A stretch of DNA of 64,000 nucleotides from Evansella cellulosilytica DSM 2522 (GTDB lineage Bacteria > Bacillota > Bacilli > Bacillales > Salisediminibacteriaceae): assembly GCF_000177235.2 (NCBI RefSeq), contig NC_014829.1:496001-560000 (forward strand), read 5' to 3'. The position numbers and the translations under genes were made by a program. Positions 9,277 through 20,053 of the stretch are shown here, piece after piece. Position 1 is the stretch's first letter. The number at the start of each line of letters is the position of its first letter. The notes below the pieces were generated by a model that saw only the letters and a program-made list of their open reading frames with translations, was not told the DNA's origin and searched no databases.

Positions 9277-12200
9277 ATGAAGAATATATCCAATTTGTAC
9301 TTTGGAAATGCAGCGTTACATGATGAAGCAGAAAAGATTTCTCTAGAGACAGTGACTGTAAATGAGGAATCTTATTTCAAGATTGAAAACTACAATCACA
9401 TGAATCCATTCTTTATGACAGTAGTAAGTGATGTTGACCATTGGATGTTTATATCAAGCACCGGCGGACTCACTTGTGGACGTAAAAATGCAGAGTCATC
9501 ATTATTTCCATATTACACAGATGATAAGATCCATGACAGTATTGAAACAACTGGATCACATACAATACTAATCGTTAATAAAGAGGAAAAGAATTTCTTA
9601 TGGAAGCCTTTCTCACTTCATAACAGCAATGTATATAAGATAACTAGAAACCTATATAAAAACACGACAGGTAACAAGATCATGTTTGAAGAGATCAACC
9701 ATGACTTGGAGGTTAGTTATACATATACATGGAAGAACAGTGATGCGTTTGGATTTATTAAAGAATCTAGAATCGTTAACCTAGCGGAGAAGGAAGTGGA
9801 TATTAAAGTATTAGACGGTATTCGTAACATACTCCCTTATGGTGTCAATACGCTTTTACAAACGACGAAAAGTACACTAGTTGATGGATATAAAAGATGT
9901 GAATTAGTAGAGCAAGCAGGGCTAGCTATTTACACGCTTAGTTCGATTTTAACTGATAAAGCGGAGCCAAGTGAATCATTGAAAGCAACAACGGTTTGGT
10001 CAAAGGGACTTGACAATCCTAGCTACCTTTTGTCAGAACAGCAGATTAACGCTTTCTCTCAAAACGAAGAAATTCAAACGGAAGATGATATTAAAGGTAG
10101 AAGAGGCTCCTACTATGTTGTAGATTCTATCCACCTAAAAGCTAGTAAATCAAAAGACTGGCAAATAGTCGCTGAGCTTAACCAAAGCGCTTCCGATGTA
10201 GAGAAACTCATTAAAGAGATAATGGATAACCAATCAATTCTTGAGGTACTAGATGCAGATGTTTCAAAAGGTGACTACAATCTGAACAAACTTGTATTTG
10301 AAGCAGATGGTTTCCAATGTACTGCAAATGAGAAGGCGAGTTATAGGCATTTTTCAAATACTCTTTACAATATTATGCGTGGTGGTATATACGCAGATGG
10401 CTATGAGATTGACAAAGAGGATTTTAAAGTATTTGTCCGTAATTGGAATAAAGAAGTATATACGAAACATCTCGATTTTATGAGCCAATTACCTGAAACA
10501 ATTAATTATAATGAACTAATTGCATTGGCAGCAGAGCTTCACTGCAAGGATTTTGAACGAATAGTACTTGAGTACTTGCCACTTACATTTAGTAGACGAC
10601 ACGGTGATCCAAGTAGACCTTGGAATAAATTTAGTATAGAGGTTTCTAAAGAAGATGGCGGCAAGGAGCTGAAGTTTGAAGGGAACTGGCGTGATATCTT
10701 TCAAAATTGGGAAGCGTTATCAATTTCTTATCCTGCATATACAGAGAGTATTATATCTAAATTCGTAAATGCATCAACAGCAGACGGCTATAATCCATAT
10801 CGCATTACGAAAGACGGCATTGACTGGGAAGTGCTCGACCCTGAAGATCCGTGGTCAAATATTGGATACTGGGGAGATCACCAAATTATTTATCTTTTAA
10901 AGCTAATGGAATTATCAAAGGCCTATAATCCTAAGAAATTACAGGACCTTCTTCATAAAGACATTTTCGTATATGCGAACGTACCATATAGGATTAAAGG
11001 ATTTGATGCATTAGTCGACGATCCAAGAAACAGTATCGTTTTTGATGATAAGAGTGAAGAGCGTATTAAGAACAAAACGACAAGCATAGGATCAGATGGT
11101 AAGTTAGTGTACAACAAAGGTGAAATCTACAAAGTTAACTTAATGGAAAAACTATTGGTTACTCTTCTTTCGAAGTTCTCTAACTATGTATCTGAAGGCG
11201 GTATTTGGATGAATACACAGCGTCCAGAGTGGAACGATGCGAACAACGCTCTAGTCGGGAATGGTCTGTCAATGGTTACGCTGTATTATATGCATCGTTT
11301 CCAAGACTATATGAGTCAAATAGTAGAGGAAATGAAAGAGGACACCATTGAAGTTTCAGTTGAAGTACAGCAGAAGTTTCAGGATATAACGGCTGTATTG
11401 AAGGACAGTAAACAATATCTAGGTAATAAAATATCCGATGACACTCGTTTTGAGATTGTTAAAGCGTTAGGTAAGATTGGAGAAAACTACAGAAATTCCA
11501 TTTATGACAATGGTTTTGTAGGAGAGAAAGCGTCAATTTCTCTAGAGTCCTTGAAAGAATTTATTGAGCTATCCATGATTCATTTAAAGGATTCCATTAA
11601 AAAGAATAAACGTGAGGACGGTCTATACCACTCATACAATCTAATCCGATTTGATAAGGAAAACTGTAGTATTTCTAATCTTTATGAGATGTTAGAAGGA
11701 CAGGTTTCTGTTTTAAGTTCAAAAGCTTTAGATGGAAAAGAAAGCATTGCTGTCTTAGAAGCGCTTAAAAATAGTTCTATTTATCGTGAAGATCAAAACA
11801 GCTATATGCTTTACCCAAATCGTGAGCTACCGAAATTCTTAGAGAAAAATGTGATTCCTGAAGAACAAGTCATGTCATCAACTATTTTAAAAGAAGAACT
11901 AAATCAGAATCGTACACTTTTTATTGAAAAAGATATTAATGGGAAGTACCATTTTAACGGTCGATTTAGAAATGGTGACGAGATTGAAGAAGCACTAAAA
12001 GCGACAGAAGCGTATAAAGATGAAGACATTAAAACTGTAAAAGAAATCTTTTCAAACCTATTTAACCATCATGCTTTTACAGGACGTTCAGGTACTTTTT
12101 ATAAGTATGAAGGTTTAGGATCTATTTATTGGCACATGGTATCGAAGCTAGTATTGGCGACACAAGAAAACTTCGAGGATGTCTATTCCGAAAAGGGTAT

Positions 12201-12738
12201 GACTGAAGAAGCTAGAACGCTGATGAATGATTATGAAGCGATTAAGGAAGGCATAGGAGTAGAAAAGTCACCAGAAGAATACGGGGCATTTCCAACAGAG
12301 GCCTATTCCCATACTCCAGGATTTGCAGGAGTGCAACAACCAGGTATGACCGGACAGGTGAAAGAAGACTTTATCTCTCGACTAGGTGAGTTAGGAGTGA
12401 AGGTAGAGGACGGACTTGTTCATTTTAAACCAGTATTATTAGAAAAAGCTGAGTTTTTAAAAGAAAAGAAAGCATGGAGCCTACCTAGGAATAGTAATTC
12501 TGCGGAAACAGAAACAATGCTGCTAGATGAGAACTCTTTAGGATTCACTTTCTGTGCAGTTCCTGTAATCTATTACCTAGACGATAAAAAGAAAATCATC
12601 GTGTATTATAAAGATGGTTCAGAAAGTGTTTTTGAAGATGTGGATACTTTAGATCTTGAAACAAGTCAAAACATTTTTAATCGTGAAGGCAAGATCGAAA
12701 AAATTAAAGTGTATGTTGACGGCAGTAATTTGAAATAA
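9277..12738 (+). CDS. large (alpha/alpha)6-barrel carbohydrate-active protein, unassigned
   Basis: A 1153-residue cytoplasmic protein with no signal peptide. The N-terminal third (about 1-340) looks like the beta-sandwich of glycoside phosphorylases and family-36/94-type enzymes (GGLTCGRKNAES, ESRIVNLAEKEVDIKV). The centre (about 370-960) is helical and carries SRRHGDPSRPWNKF (439-452), DPWSNIGYWGDHQI (524-537) and RPEWNDANNALVGNG (649-663). The last resembles the DWND general-acid loop of GH94 phosphorylases, with D654 as candidate. The end is again beta-rich. I cannot name a family: GH94-like is an inference from motif shape. Neighbours suggest disaccharide or oligosaccharide breakdown. Confidence 0.55.
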   Translation: MKNISNLYFGNAALHDEAEKISLETVTVNEESYFKIENYNHMNPFFMTVVSDVDHWMFISSTGGLTCGRKNAESSLFPYYTDDKIHDSIETTGSHTILIVNKEEKNFLWKPFSLHNSNVYKITRNLYKNTTGNKIMFEEINHDLEVSYTYTWKNSDAFGFIKESRIVNLAEKEVDIKVLDGIRNILPYGVNTLLQTTKSTLVDGYKRCELVEQAGLAIYTLSSILTDKAEPSESLKATTVWSKGLDNPSYLLSEQQINAFSQNEEIQTEDDIKGRRGSYYVVDSIHLKASKSKDWQIVAELNQSASDVEKLIKEIMDNQSILEVLDADVSKGDYNLNKLVFEADGFQCTANEKASYRHFSNTLYNIMRGGIYADGYEIDKEDFKVFVRNWNKEVYTKHLDFMSQLPETINYNELIALAAELHCKDFERIVLEYLPLTFSRRHGDPSRPWNKFSIEVSKEDGGKELKFEGNWRDIFQNWEALSISYPAYTESIISKFVNASTADGYNPYRITKDGIDWEVLDPEDPWSNIGYWGDHQIIYLLKLMELSKAYNPKKLQDLLHKDIFVYANVPYRIKGFDALVDDPRNSIVFDDKSEERIKNKTTSIGSDGKLVYNKGEIYKVNLMEKLLVTLLSKFSNYVSEGGIWMNTQRPEWNDANNALVGNGLSMVTLYYMHRFQDYMSQIVEEMKEDTIEVSVEVQQKFQDITAVLKDSKQYLGNKISDDTRFEIVKALGKIGENYRNSIYDNGFVGEKASISLESLKEFIELSMIHLKDSIKKNKREDGLYHSYNLIRFDKENCSISNLYEMLEGQVSVLSSKALDGKESIAVLEALKNSSIYREDQNSYMLYPNRELPKFLEKNVIPEEQVMSSTILKEELNQNRTLFIEKDINGKYHFNGRFRNGDEIEEALKATEAYKDEDIKTVKEIFSNLFNHHAFTGRSGTFYKYEGLGSIYWHMVSKLVLATQENFEDVYSEKGMTEEARTLMNDYEAIKEGIGVEKSPEEYGAFPTEAYSHTPGFAGVQQPGMTGQVKEDFISRLGELGVKVEDGLVHFKPVLLEKAEFLKEKKAWSLPRNSNSAETETMLLDENSLGFTFCAVPVIYYLDDKKKIIVYYKDGSESVFEDVDTLDLETSQNIFNREGKIEKIKVYVDGSNLK

Positions 12739-12749
12739 ACAATAATAAA

Positions 12750-12793
12750 GGCTGGCTCGAAAGGTAATGTAGTTCACCTTTTGGGTCAACCTC
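12750..12793 (+). terminator. terminator-like hairpin, repeat family A copy 1
   Basis: Imperfect arms GGCTGGCTCGAAAGGT and ACCTTTTGGGTCAACC, followed by CTACTTTTT. It lies 12 bases after the stop of the 1153-residue gene and probably ends its transcript. It belongs to the A family of repeats. Confidence 0.65.
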
Positions 12794-12843
12794 TACTTTT
12801 TAAACTTTGTAGGTGAGTAAACCGTAATCATCTCTTGATAGTC

Positions 12844-12882
12844 CGATCCTAATTTCGTAAAATATACTTTTATGAGATTAGG
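12844..12882. repeat. long near-perfect hairpin
   Basis: GATCCTAATTTCGTAAAA pairs with TTTTATGAGATTAGGATC, 18 positions with two imperfections around a 5-nt loop, followed by TTATTTCGTTTT. It could be a second terminator behind the preceding gene. Its stem differs from repeat families A, B and C. The rest of the 372-base gap shows nothing else. Confidence 0.6.
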
Positions 12883-13110
12883 ATCTTATTTCGTTTTAAA
12901 GCTTTTCTGCACCACATTGTACACCATTAATCTTAATGGAGTAATGTTAATTTGTAGAAGGTTTTTTGGAGATAATGAAGGTGAAATGATACCTTTTCAA
13001 TCAGTTGGATGAAAAGTGCTAATGTTAAAAGTAACAGTAAGACTTTGATTGATTTATTCATTAGGAAAACGATATTCTAAAGTAGTTTTAATGAGAGGAT
13101 TTGAATTTGG

Positions 13111-14082
13111 ATGAGTGAGAATTTTTGGCGTGAGTTACCACGACCTTTTTTTATACTAGCACCAATGGAAGAAGTAACCGATGTTGTTTTTCGTCACGTA
13201 GTAAGCGCGGCAGCTAGACCAGATGTGTTTTTTACAGAGTTTGCAAACAGCGAGAGCTATTGTCATCCTGAGGGAAACAAAAGTGTAAAGGGGCGTTTAA
13301 CTTTTACAGACGATGAACAACCGATTGTAGCTCATATATGGGGCGATAAGCCAGAGAATTTCCGGAAAATGAGCATTGGTATGGCCGAACAAGGCTTTAA
13401 GGGCTTGGATATTAATATGGGATGTCCTGTTCCGAATGTGGCACGTCACGGAAAAGGTAGTGGCCTTATCCTTCGGCCAGATGTTGCCGCAGAATTAATT
13501 CAAGCTGCAAAAGCAGGAGGATTGCCGGTAAGTGTAAAAACAAGGCTTGGTTTTACGGAATTAGACGAATGGCGCGAATGGCTCACACACATATTGAAGC
13601 AAGATATTGCTAATCTTTCCATTCATCTACGAACAAGAGAAGAAATGAGCAAAGTAGATGCTCATTGGGAGTTGATTCCAGAGATTAAGAAACTTCGTGA
13701 CGAGGTGGCGCCAGATACCTTGTTGACGATTAATGGGGATATTCTTGATCGTCAAACTGGCTTAAAGCTCGCCAATCAATATGGTGTTGATGGGGTAATG
13801 ATTGGCAGAGGTATTTTCCATAATCCATTTGCCTTTGAAAAAGAACCAAGAGAGCATAGTAGCAAGGAATTACTGGATCTTTTACGTTTGCATATGGATT
13901 TACATGATAAATATTCAGGATTAGAGCTACGACCGTTTAAGGCGCTTCATCGCTTTTTTAAGATATACGTCAAAGGATTTCCTGGTGCAAGTGGCTTAAG
14001 AAATCACCTTATGAGCACAGAGTCTACAGATGAAGTGCGAGAAATGCTAAATAAATTTGAGTTAAAGAACGAAAATAAATAG
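13111..14082 (+). CDS. tRNA-dihydrouridine synthase (Dus family)
   Basis: A 323-residue FMN enzyme that reduces uridines of the tRNA D-loop. It has the TIM-barrel start [15 protein letters not shown], the conserved NMGCP loop with catalytic C105, the phosphate/FMN segment VSVKTRLGF and [12 protein letters not shown] near the end of the barrel, then a C-terminal helical domain. The ATG lies 12 bases behind GAGAGGA, rather far, but a stop codon in frame excludes a longer protein. The family is certain. Which D positions it modifies (DusA-, DusB- or DusC-like) is not decided here. Confidence 0.92.
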   Translation: MSENFWRELPRPFFILAPMEEVTDVVFRHVVSAAARPDVFFTEFANSESYCHPEGNKSVKGRLTFTDDEQPIVAHIWGDKPENFRKMSIGMAEQGFKGLDINMGCPVPNVARHGKGSGLILRPDVAAELIQAAKAGGLPVSVKTRLGFTELDEWREWLTHILKQDIANLSIHLRTREEMSKVDAHWELIPEIKKLRDEVAPDTLLTINGDILDRQTGLKLANQYGVDGVMIGRGIFHNPFAFEKEPREHSSKELLDLLRLHMDLHDKYSGLELRPFKALHRFFKIYVKGFPGASGLRNHLMSTESTDEVREMLNKFELKNENK

Positions 14083-14127
14083 AGGATGACTCATAAGGTC
14101 GATCTTTTACCTTTTGAGTCAACCTCT
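14081..14127 (+). terminator. terminator-like hairpin, repeat family A copy 2
   Basis: Arms AGAGGATGACTCATAAGGT and ACCTTTTGAGTCAACCTCT, with a tip loop CGATCTTTT. The left arm begins at the stop codon of the Dus gene. A T-run is lacking after the stem, so it may be a poor terminator. Confidence 0.65.
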
Positions 14128-14129
14128 AA

Positions 14130-14166
14130 GCAATGTGCGTAGACACCCGGTGAGTGGAGCCATTGC
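14130..14166 (-). repeat. internally deleted, inverted copy of repeat family C
   Basis: GCAATGTGCGTAG at 14130 is the exact complement of the right end of the C element at 28313-28392 (CTACGCACATTGC). GCCATTGC at 14159 matches the complement of its left end. The central hairpin is missing. It directly abuts family A copy 2. No gene is seen in the remaining bases up to 14394. Confidence 0.5.
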
Positions 14167-14394
14167 CAAAACTTTTAATAGTTTTTCGGACACTGTCAAT
14201 AAAAAGTAGTTATCAATAGGTCCCATAAAATAAGGATCTTTTTTTAGATTAGGAAAGTTTGTTTCTTAATCATTTGTATAATATTTTTGATTTATTTTAA
14301 GAGGCCTTTACAATGTTGTCCTACCATTTTCATCAACACTACTCCTCAATGATCATCATATATATAGGGTAAAACCTAACAGGGGTAGATATCA

Positions 14395-15660
14395 TTGACG
14401 AAACAAAGTAGTAAGTTAAGGTGGGTTATTTTTGCCTCAGTATTGTTTACGTATTTATTTATGTCTAGTCAACGAACCGCACCTGGGTTAATTACTGACC
14501 AATTGATGAGGGACTTTAGTGTAACAGCAACAACGATTGGATTGGTAGCCAGTGTTCAATTTTTTATATATACGGCTTTACAAATTCCTATGGGTTTATT
14601 GGCTGATAAATATGGGCCTAATTTGTTACTCATTATCGGTGCTTCACTTGCAGGTATAGGTAACATCATCTATAGTGCTAGTACACATGAATATTTCCTC
14701 TTTTTCTCTAGGGTATTAACCGGAATAGGGGATGCAACCATTTGGGTTAATATGATACTTATCTTAAATATTTGGTTTAGTAAAAAAGAATTTACGAGAT
14801 TAATTGGTGTTAGTGGAATGACTGGTAGTCTTGGGTTTCTTTTGGCAACGGTTCCTTTCTCCGTTATGATTGGTATCCTTGGATGGAGAGGGGCATTTCT
14901 ATTAACAGGGTTTATACTATGCTGTTGTAGTGTCGTGCTATATGTTTTGCTTTTAAAAAAAACAAAACAATCTACCGTTATTCGTCAACATAGTCGTCAA
15001 GAAAAAACGTTTGTTATTCTGAAAAGAGTTTTTAAGAATCGTCAAGCGTGGGCATTATTCTTTTGTCACTTTGGTATTGTTGGTGGATATATTGGATTTG
15101 TCGGTTCTTGGGCAGTCCCATACATGATGGATGTACATGGAATGACACGGCTCGGTGCTAGTCAGCTTACTATGTTGAGTCTAATTGGTGCACTTATTGG
15201 TGCGCCTCTCATCGGGTGGTTTACAAGTAATTTAGGAACGATTAAGCGACCGTACATTGTTTTCCACTTTATCGTTCTCCTATGTTGGTCTGCATTTTTA
15301 TTATTTCCTGAACATCCACCGTTTTATCTACTAATTGTACTTTTCTTTATTATTGGTTTTGGGTTCGGAGCAAATTCACTCACATTTGCTATTGTTCGCC
15401 AGACTGTTCCGATGTCCGAGTCAGGAATTATTACAGGCTTTGCAAATACGGGGGGCTTTTTAAGTGCAGTATTACTACCAAGTACGTTTGGTTATATATT
15501 AGATTTCTCACAGACATCAACAAATAGTATTGTTGATGGTTATTACTTCGGTTTTCTTATTCCAGTATTGTTCTCTATTGTAGGTATCATTGGAGTAATG
15601 TGTATTATGGAAAGTAATGGAAATCGAGGTTCGGATAGGAATAGAGAAGGGACTCAATAG
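14395..15660 (+). CDS. major facilitator superfamily transporter
   Basis: A 421-residue permease with twelve membrane segments and a larger central loop (about 196-215, KKTKQSTVIRQHSRQEKTF). The MFS signature between helices 2 and 3 is seen as GLLADKYGP. The N-terminus, SSQRTAPGLITDQLMRDF, resembles the organic-anion/cyanate-type transporters. Substrate is not predictable. The start is TTG behind AGGGGTAG; no ATG exists in that position. The stop codon lies inside the left arm of a repeat-family A hairpin shared with the converging katG. Confidence 0.85.
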   Translation: MTKQSSKLRWVIFASVLFTYLFMSSQRTAPGLITDQLMRDFSVTATTIGLVASVQFFIYTALQIPMGLLADKYGPNLLLIIGASLAGIGNIIYSASTHEYFLFFSRVLTGIGDATIWVNMILILNIWFSKKEFTRLIGVSGMTGSLGFLLATVPFSVMIGILGWRGAFLLTGFILCCCSVVLYVLLLKKTKQSTVIRQHSRQEKTFVILKRVFKNRQAWALFFCHFGIVGGYIGFVGSWAVPYMMDVHGMTRLGASQLTMLSLIGALIGAPLIGWFTSNLGTIKRPYIVFHFIVLLCWSAFLLFPEHPPFYLLIVLFFIIGFGFGANSLTFAIVRQTVPMSESGIITGFANTGGFLSAVLLPSTFGYILDFSQTSTNSIVDGYYFGFLIPVLFSIVGIIGVMCIMESNGNRGSDRNREGTQ

Positions 15661-15685
15661 GCTAAATTAACCTTTTGAGTCCCTT
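15647..15685. terminator. bidirectional terminator, repeat family A copy 3
   Basis: Arms AAGGGACTCAATAGG and CCTTTTGAGTCCCTT, followed by TTTTC. The left arm contains the stop codon of the MFS gene (15658-15660). Transcription from katG arrives from the other side. Confidence 0.75.
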
Positions 15686-15696
15686 TTTTCTATCGT

Positions 15697-18027
<2,331 letters not shown>

Positions 18028-18249
18028 TTAAAAAGAAAGAAATATAACTTCGGATAAATAAAAAATATTTTCTTGAGCTTAAAAGGACTTAAATGCTCTA
18101 GGGTTTACACTATAAAACCTGTGTATATATGGTTATTTATGTGTTACATAGATAAAAATAAGAGACTACATTATATAAAGTATATTAAGATATTTACAAT
18201 AATAGAAGTGAAATTATTAATTGGTCATAGTAGATTCAAAATGATGTAA

Positions 18250-18280
18250 TTGAAAAAAGTTGAGTGATAATGATAATCAT
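18250..18280 (+). promoter_or_regulatory. Fur-box promoter without an obvious gene
   Basis: TTGAAA (18250-18255) and GATAAT (18272-18277) are spaced by 16 bases. TGATAATGATAATCA (18265-18279) matches the Fur 7-1-7 consensus TGATAATnATTATCA at all but one defined position and covers the -10. The promoter points into a stretch with no gene up to 18848 except a possible 10-codon ORF at 18301-18333. Confidence 0.6.
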
Positions 18281-18632
18281 GAAGTGAGTGTGTTTGAGAG
18301 ATGAAATCAAAATTAATACTTATGAGCAATTGAGCTTAAGTATGACCTGAGAAGTATTTGTAAGAAGAAATTAGAATTGACATAATTTTTTATGAGTATA
18401 GTTAGATTAATAATCTCTTAGTTATTTCTAGAAGTTAAACTCTCTATTGCATCACACGTTACGTGTTGATTATACAGAGTCGAAGTGTGAGGAGTGTTTG
18501 AATTTACATATATAATTGTATATCAAAAAAAGATAAGGGACAAGTTTGATGCCGCATCCATTTAGAAATGAAGGCATTGGATCCTCCCTGTCGCTCTCCC
18601 GCTATAAGTAACTGGCTTATAGCGGGTTTTTA
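18281..18632 (+). ncRNA. possible iron-regulated small RNA or degraded gene
   Basis: Inference only. The Fur-box promoter at 18250 and the terminator hairpin at 18598-18632 would delimit a transcript of about 350 nt. It contains only a 10-codon ORF (ATG 18301) and a C-rich stretch just before the terminator (CCTCCCTGTCGCTCTCCC). C-rich single-stranded segments are typical of Fur-controlled sRNAs such as Bacillus FsrA, but FsrA is far shorter, and the C-rich part also belongs to repeat family C. Confidence 0.25.
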
Positions 18633-18640
18633 GCGATATG
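18565..18640 (+). repeat. repeat family C copy 1, with terminator hairpin
   Basis: The centre is CCCGCTATAAG (18598-18608) pairing with CTTATAGCGGG (18616-18626), then TTTTTA, a good intrinsic terminator. The flank GGCATTGGATCCTCCCTGTC resembles the left flank of other C copies. No gene on the plus strand ends just upstream, so the terminator belongs to an unrecognised transcript or is a mobile repeat. Confidence 0.55.
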
Positions 18641-18768
18641 AATAATACTTAGGTGTCGTAAAGATAGCCACGTGTAGTAGCGAGCAACAATTTGATATAA
18701 TAAGTAGTTTTTTGTGTAGTGAATCACAAAAATTAAAAAAGTACAGTTAATAATAAAAGATTACCATT

Positions 18769-18805
18769 TGTTAGCGCTTACATCTATTGTGTATGGCTAT
18801 ATAAT
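18769..18805 (+). promoter_or_regulatory. cre site overlapping the promoter of the sugar ABC operon
   Basis: TGTTAGCGCTTACA (18769-18782), read on the opposite strand, fits the CcpA cre consensus TGWAANCGNTNWCA at every position. CTTACA within it and TATAAT (18800-18805), 17 bases apart, form the likely promoter. CcpA bound here would block the -35, giving catabolite repression of the importer. Confidence 0.75.
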
Positions 18806-18847
18806 TGACCTGTATTTAAATTGTGATATTCCGAAGGGGGATTAAAA

Positions 18848-19966
18848 ATGAAGGCAGTGTTGAAGTTTATATCTCTTATGTTTGTTGTGACTGTGTTGGC
18901 GGGACTACTTGTCGCATGTAACAGTGATGAAGGTGCTAGCGGTGATGGTGGATTGAGTGTAGGTATTGTATTACCAACAAGAGATGAGCCGAGATGGGTT
19001 CAAGACGAACAGAGATTTAAGGATGCTTTAGAGGATTCGGAATATACGACTGAGATATTATTTAGCCAAGGTTCTTCAGCGAATGAAAAAGAGAATGTAG
19101 ATACACTGATTAGTAAAGGGATCGATGTACTAATCATTGCCCCGCACGATGGTGCAGCTGCTGGCTCTGCAGTAGAGGCAGCAAAGAGTGAGGGTATTAC
19201 TGTTATTTCATACGATCGACTCATTACTGAAACGGATGCAGTAGATTACTATGTAACTTTCGATAGTATTGCTGTTGGAGCGGCGCAAGGACAATATTTA
19301 ATAGATAATTCTGAAGGATCAAATGTACCACTTTATTTATATGCTGGAGCTTCATCTGACAATAATGCATTTTTATTCTTTGAAGGTGCTTGGAGTGTGC
19401 TGCAACCAAAGATTGCTGATGGCACTTTTGTGATAGCAAATTCTAGTGAAGCGGAAGCACTTCAAGATAAAGGTGATTTATCAAGAGATGAGATGAGTAG
19501 AATTTTAAGCCAAGTAACAACAAACTGGGATCCAAATGAAGCAATCAATAAAGCGCAAACACACTTAACTGCAGTGGGTGGGGACATGAAGGGTGATGTC
19601 GCTGTTCTAGCTCCAAACGACGGAACTGCAAGGGCCATTGCCGATGTTTTCGCATCAGACAATGAAGTGTCAAGTTATGTAGTGACAGGTCAAGATGCTG
19701 AGATGGCATCCATTCAGTATATTATCGATGGAAAACAATCAATGACTGTATTTAAAGATGTTCGTACACTTGTTGAAGATGCAATGGGGATGGCTATTAC
19801 AATTCTTGATGGTGGTACTCCGGAAACTACCGGTACGTACGACAATGGAAGTGTTGAAGTTAAAGCTAAACAAACGGATGTAATTGTTGTTGAACAAAGT
19901 AATGTAAAAAGTGAGCTAATTGATTCAGGCTATTATGACGCTGATGAATTTAGTGGACTTGAATAA
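18848..19966 (+). CDS. sugar ABC transporter substrate-binding lipoprotein (XylF/ChvE type)
   Basis: A 372-residue lipoprotein with signal peptide and lipobox ending at C24 (GLLVAC). The mature part is a periplasmic-binding-protein type I fold of the multiple-sugar/xylose group (VGIVLPTRDEPRWVQDEQRF, VLIIAPHDGAAAG, VVTGQDAEMASIQYIIDGKQ). It delivers an aldose, probably xylose or a related sugar, to the transporter encoded next. It is first in a cre-controlled operon with the ATPase and permease. Sequence similarity to the lipoprotein at 26998 is clear (DEPRWVQDEQRF versus EEDRWVRDRDLF). The exact sugar is not decided. Confidence 0.88.
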   Translation: MKAVLKFISLMFVVTVLAGLLVACNSDEGASGDGGLSVGIVLPTRDEPRWVQDEQRFKDALEDSEYTTEILFSQGSSANEKENVDTLISKGIDVLIIAPHDGAAAGSAVEAAKSEGITVISYDRLITETDAVDYYVTFDSIAVGAAQGQYLIDNSEGSNVPLYLYAGASSDNNAFLFFEGAWSVLQPKIADGTFVIANSSEAEALQDKGDLSRDEMSRILSQVTTNWDPNEAINKAQTHLTAVGGDMKGDVAVLAPNDGTARAIADVFASDNEVSSYVVTGQDAEMASIQYIIDGKQSMTVFKDVRTLVEDAMGMAITILDGGTPETTGTYDNGSVEVKAKQTDVIVVEQSNVKSELIDSGYYDADEFSGLE

Positions 19967-20053
19967 GGAGTAAGAAGGTAGTGCGAAATGGTGGTAGATA
20001 CGATCTATCACTATTTCGCGATTGTATTTGTTGTCTTGCGAAGGGGGATAACG

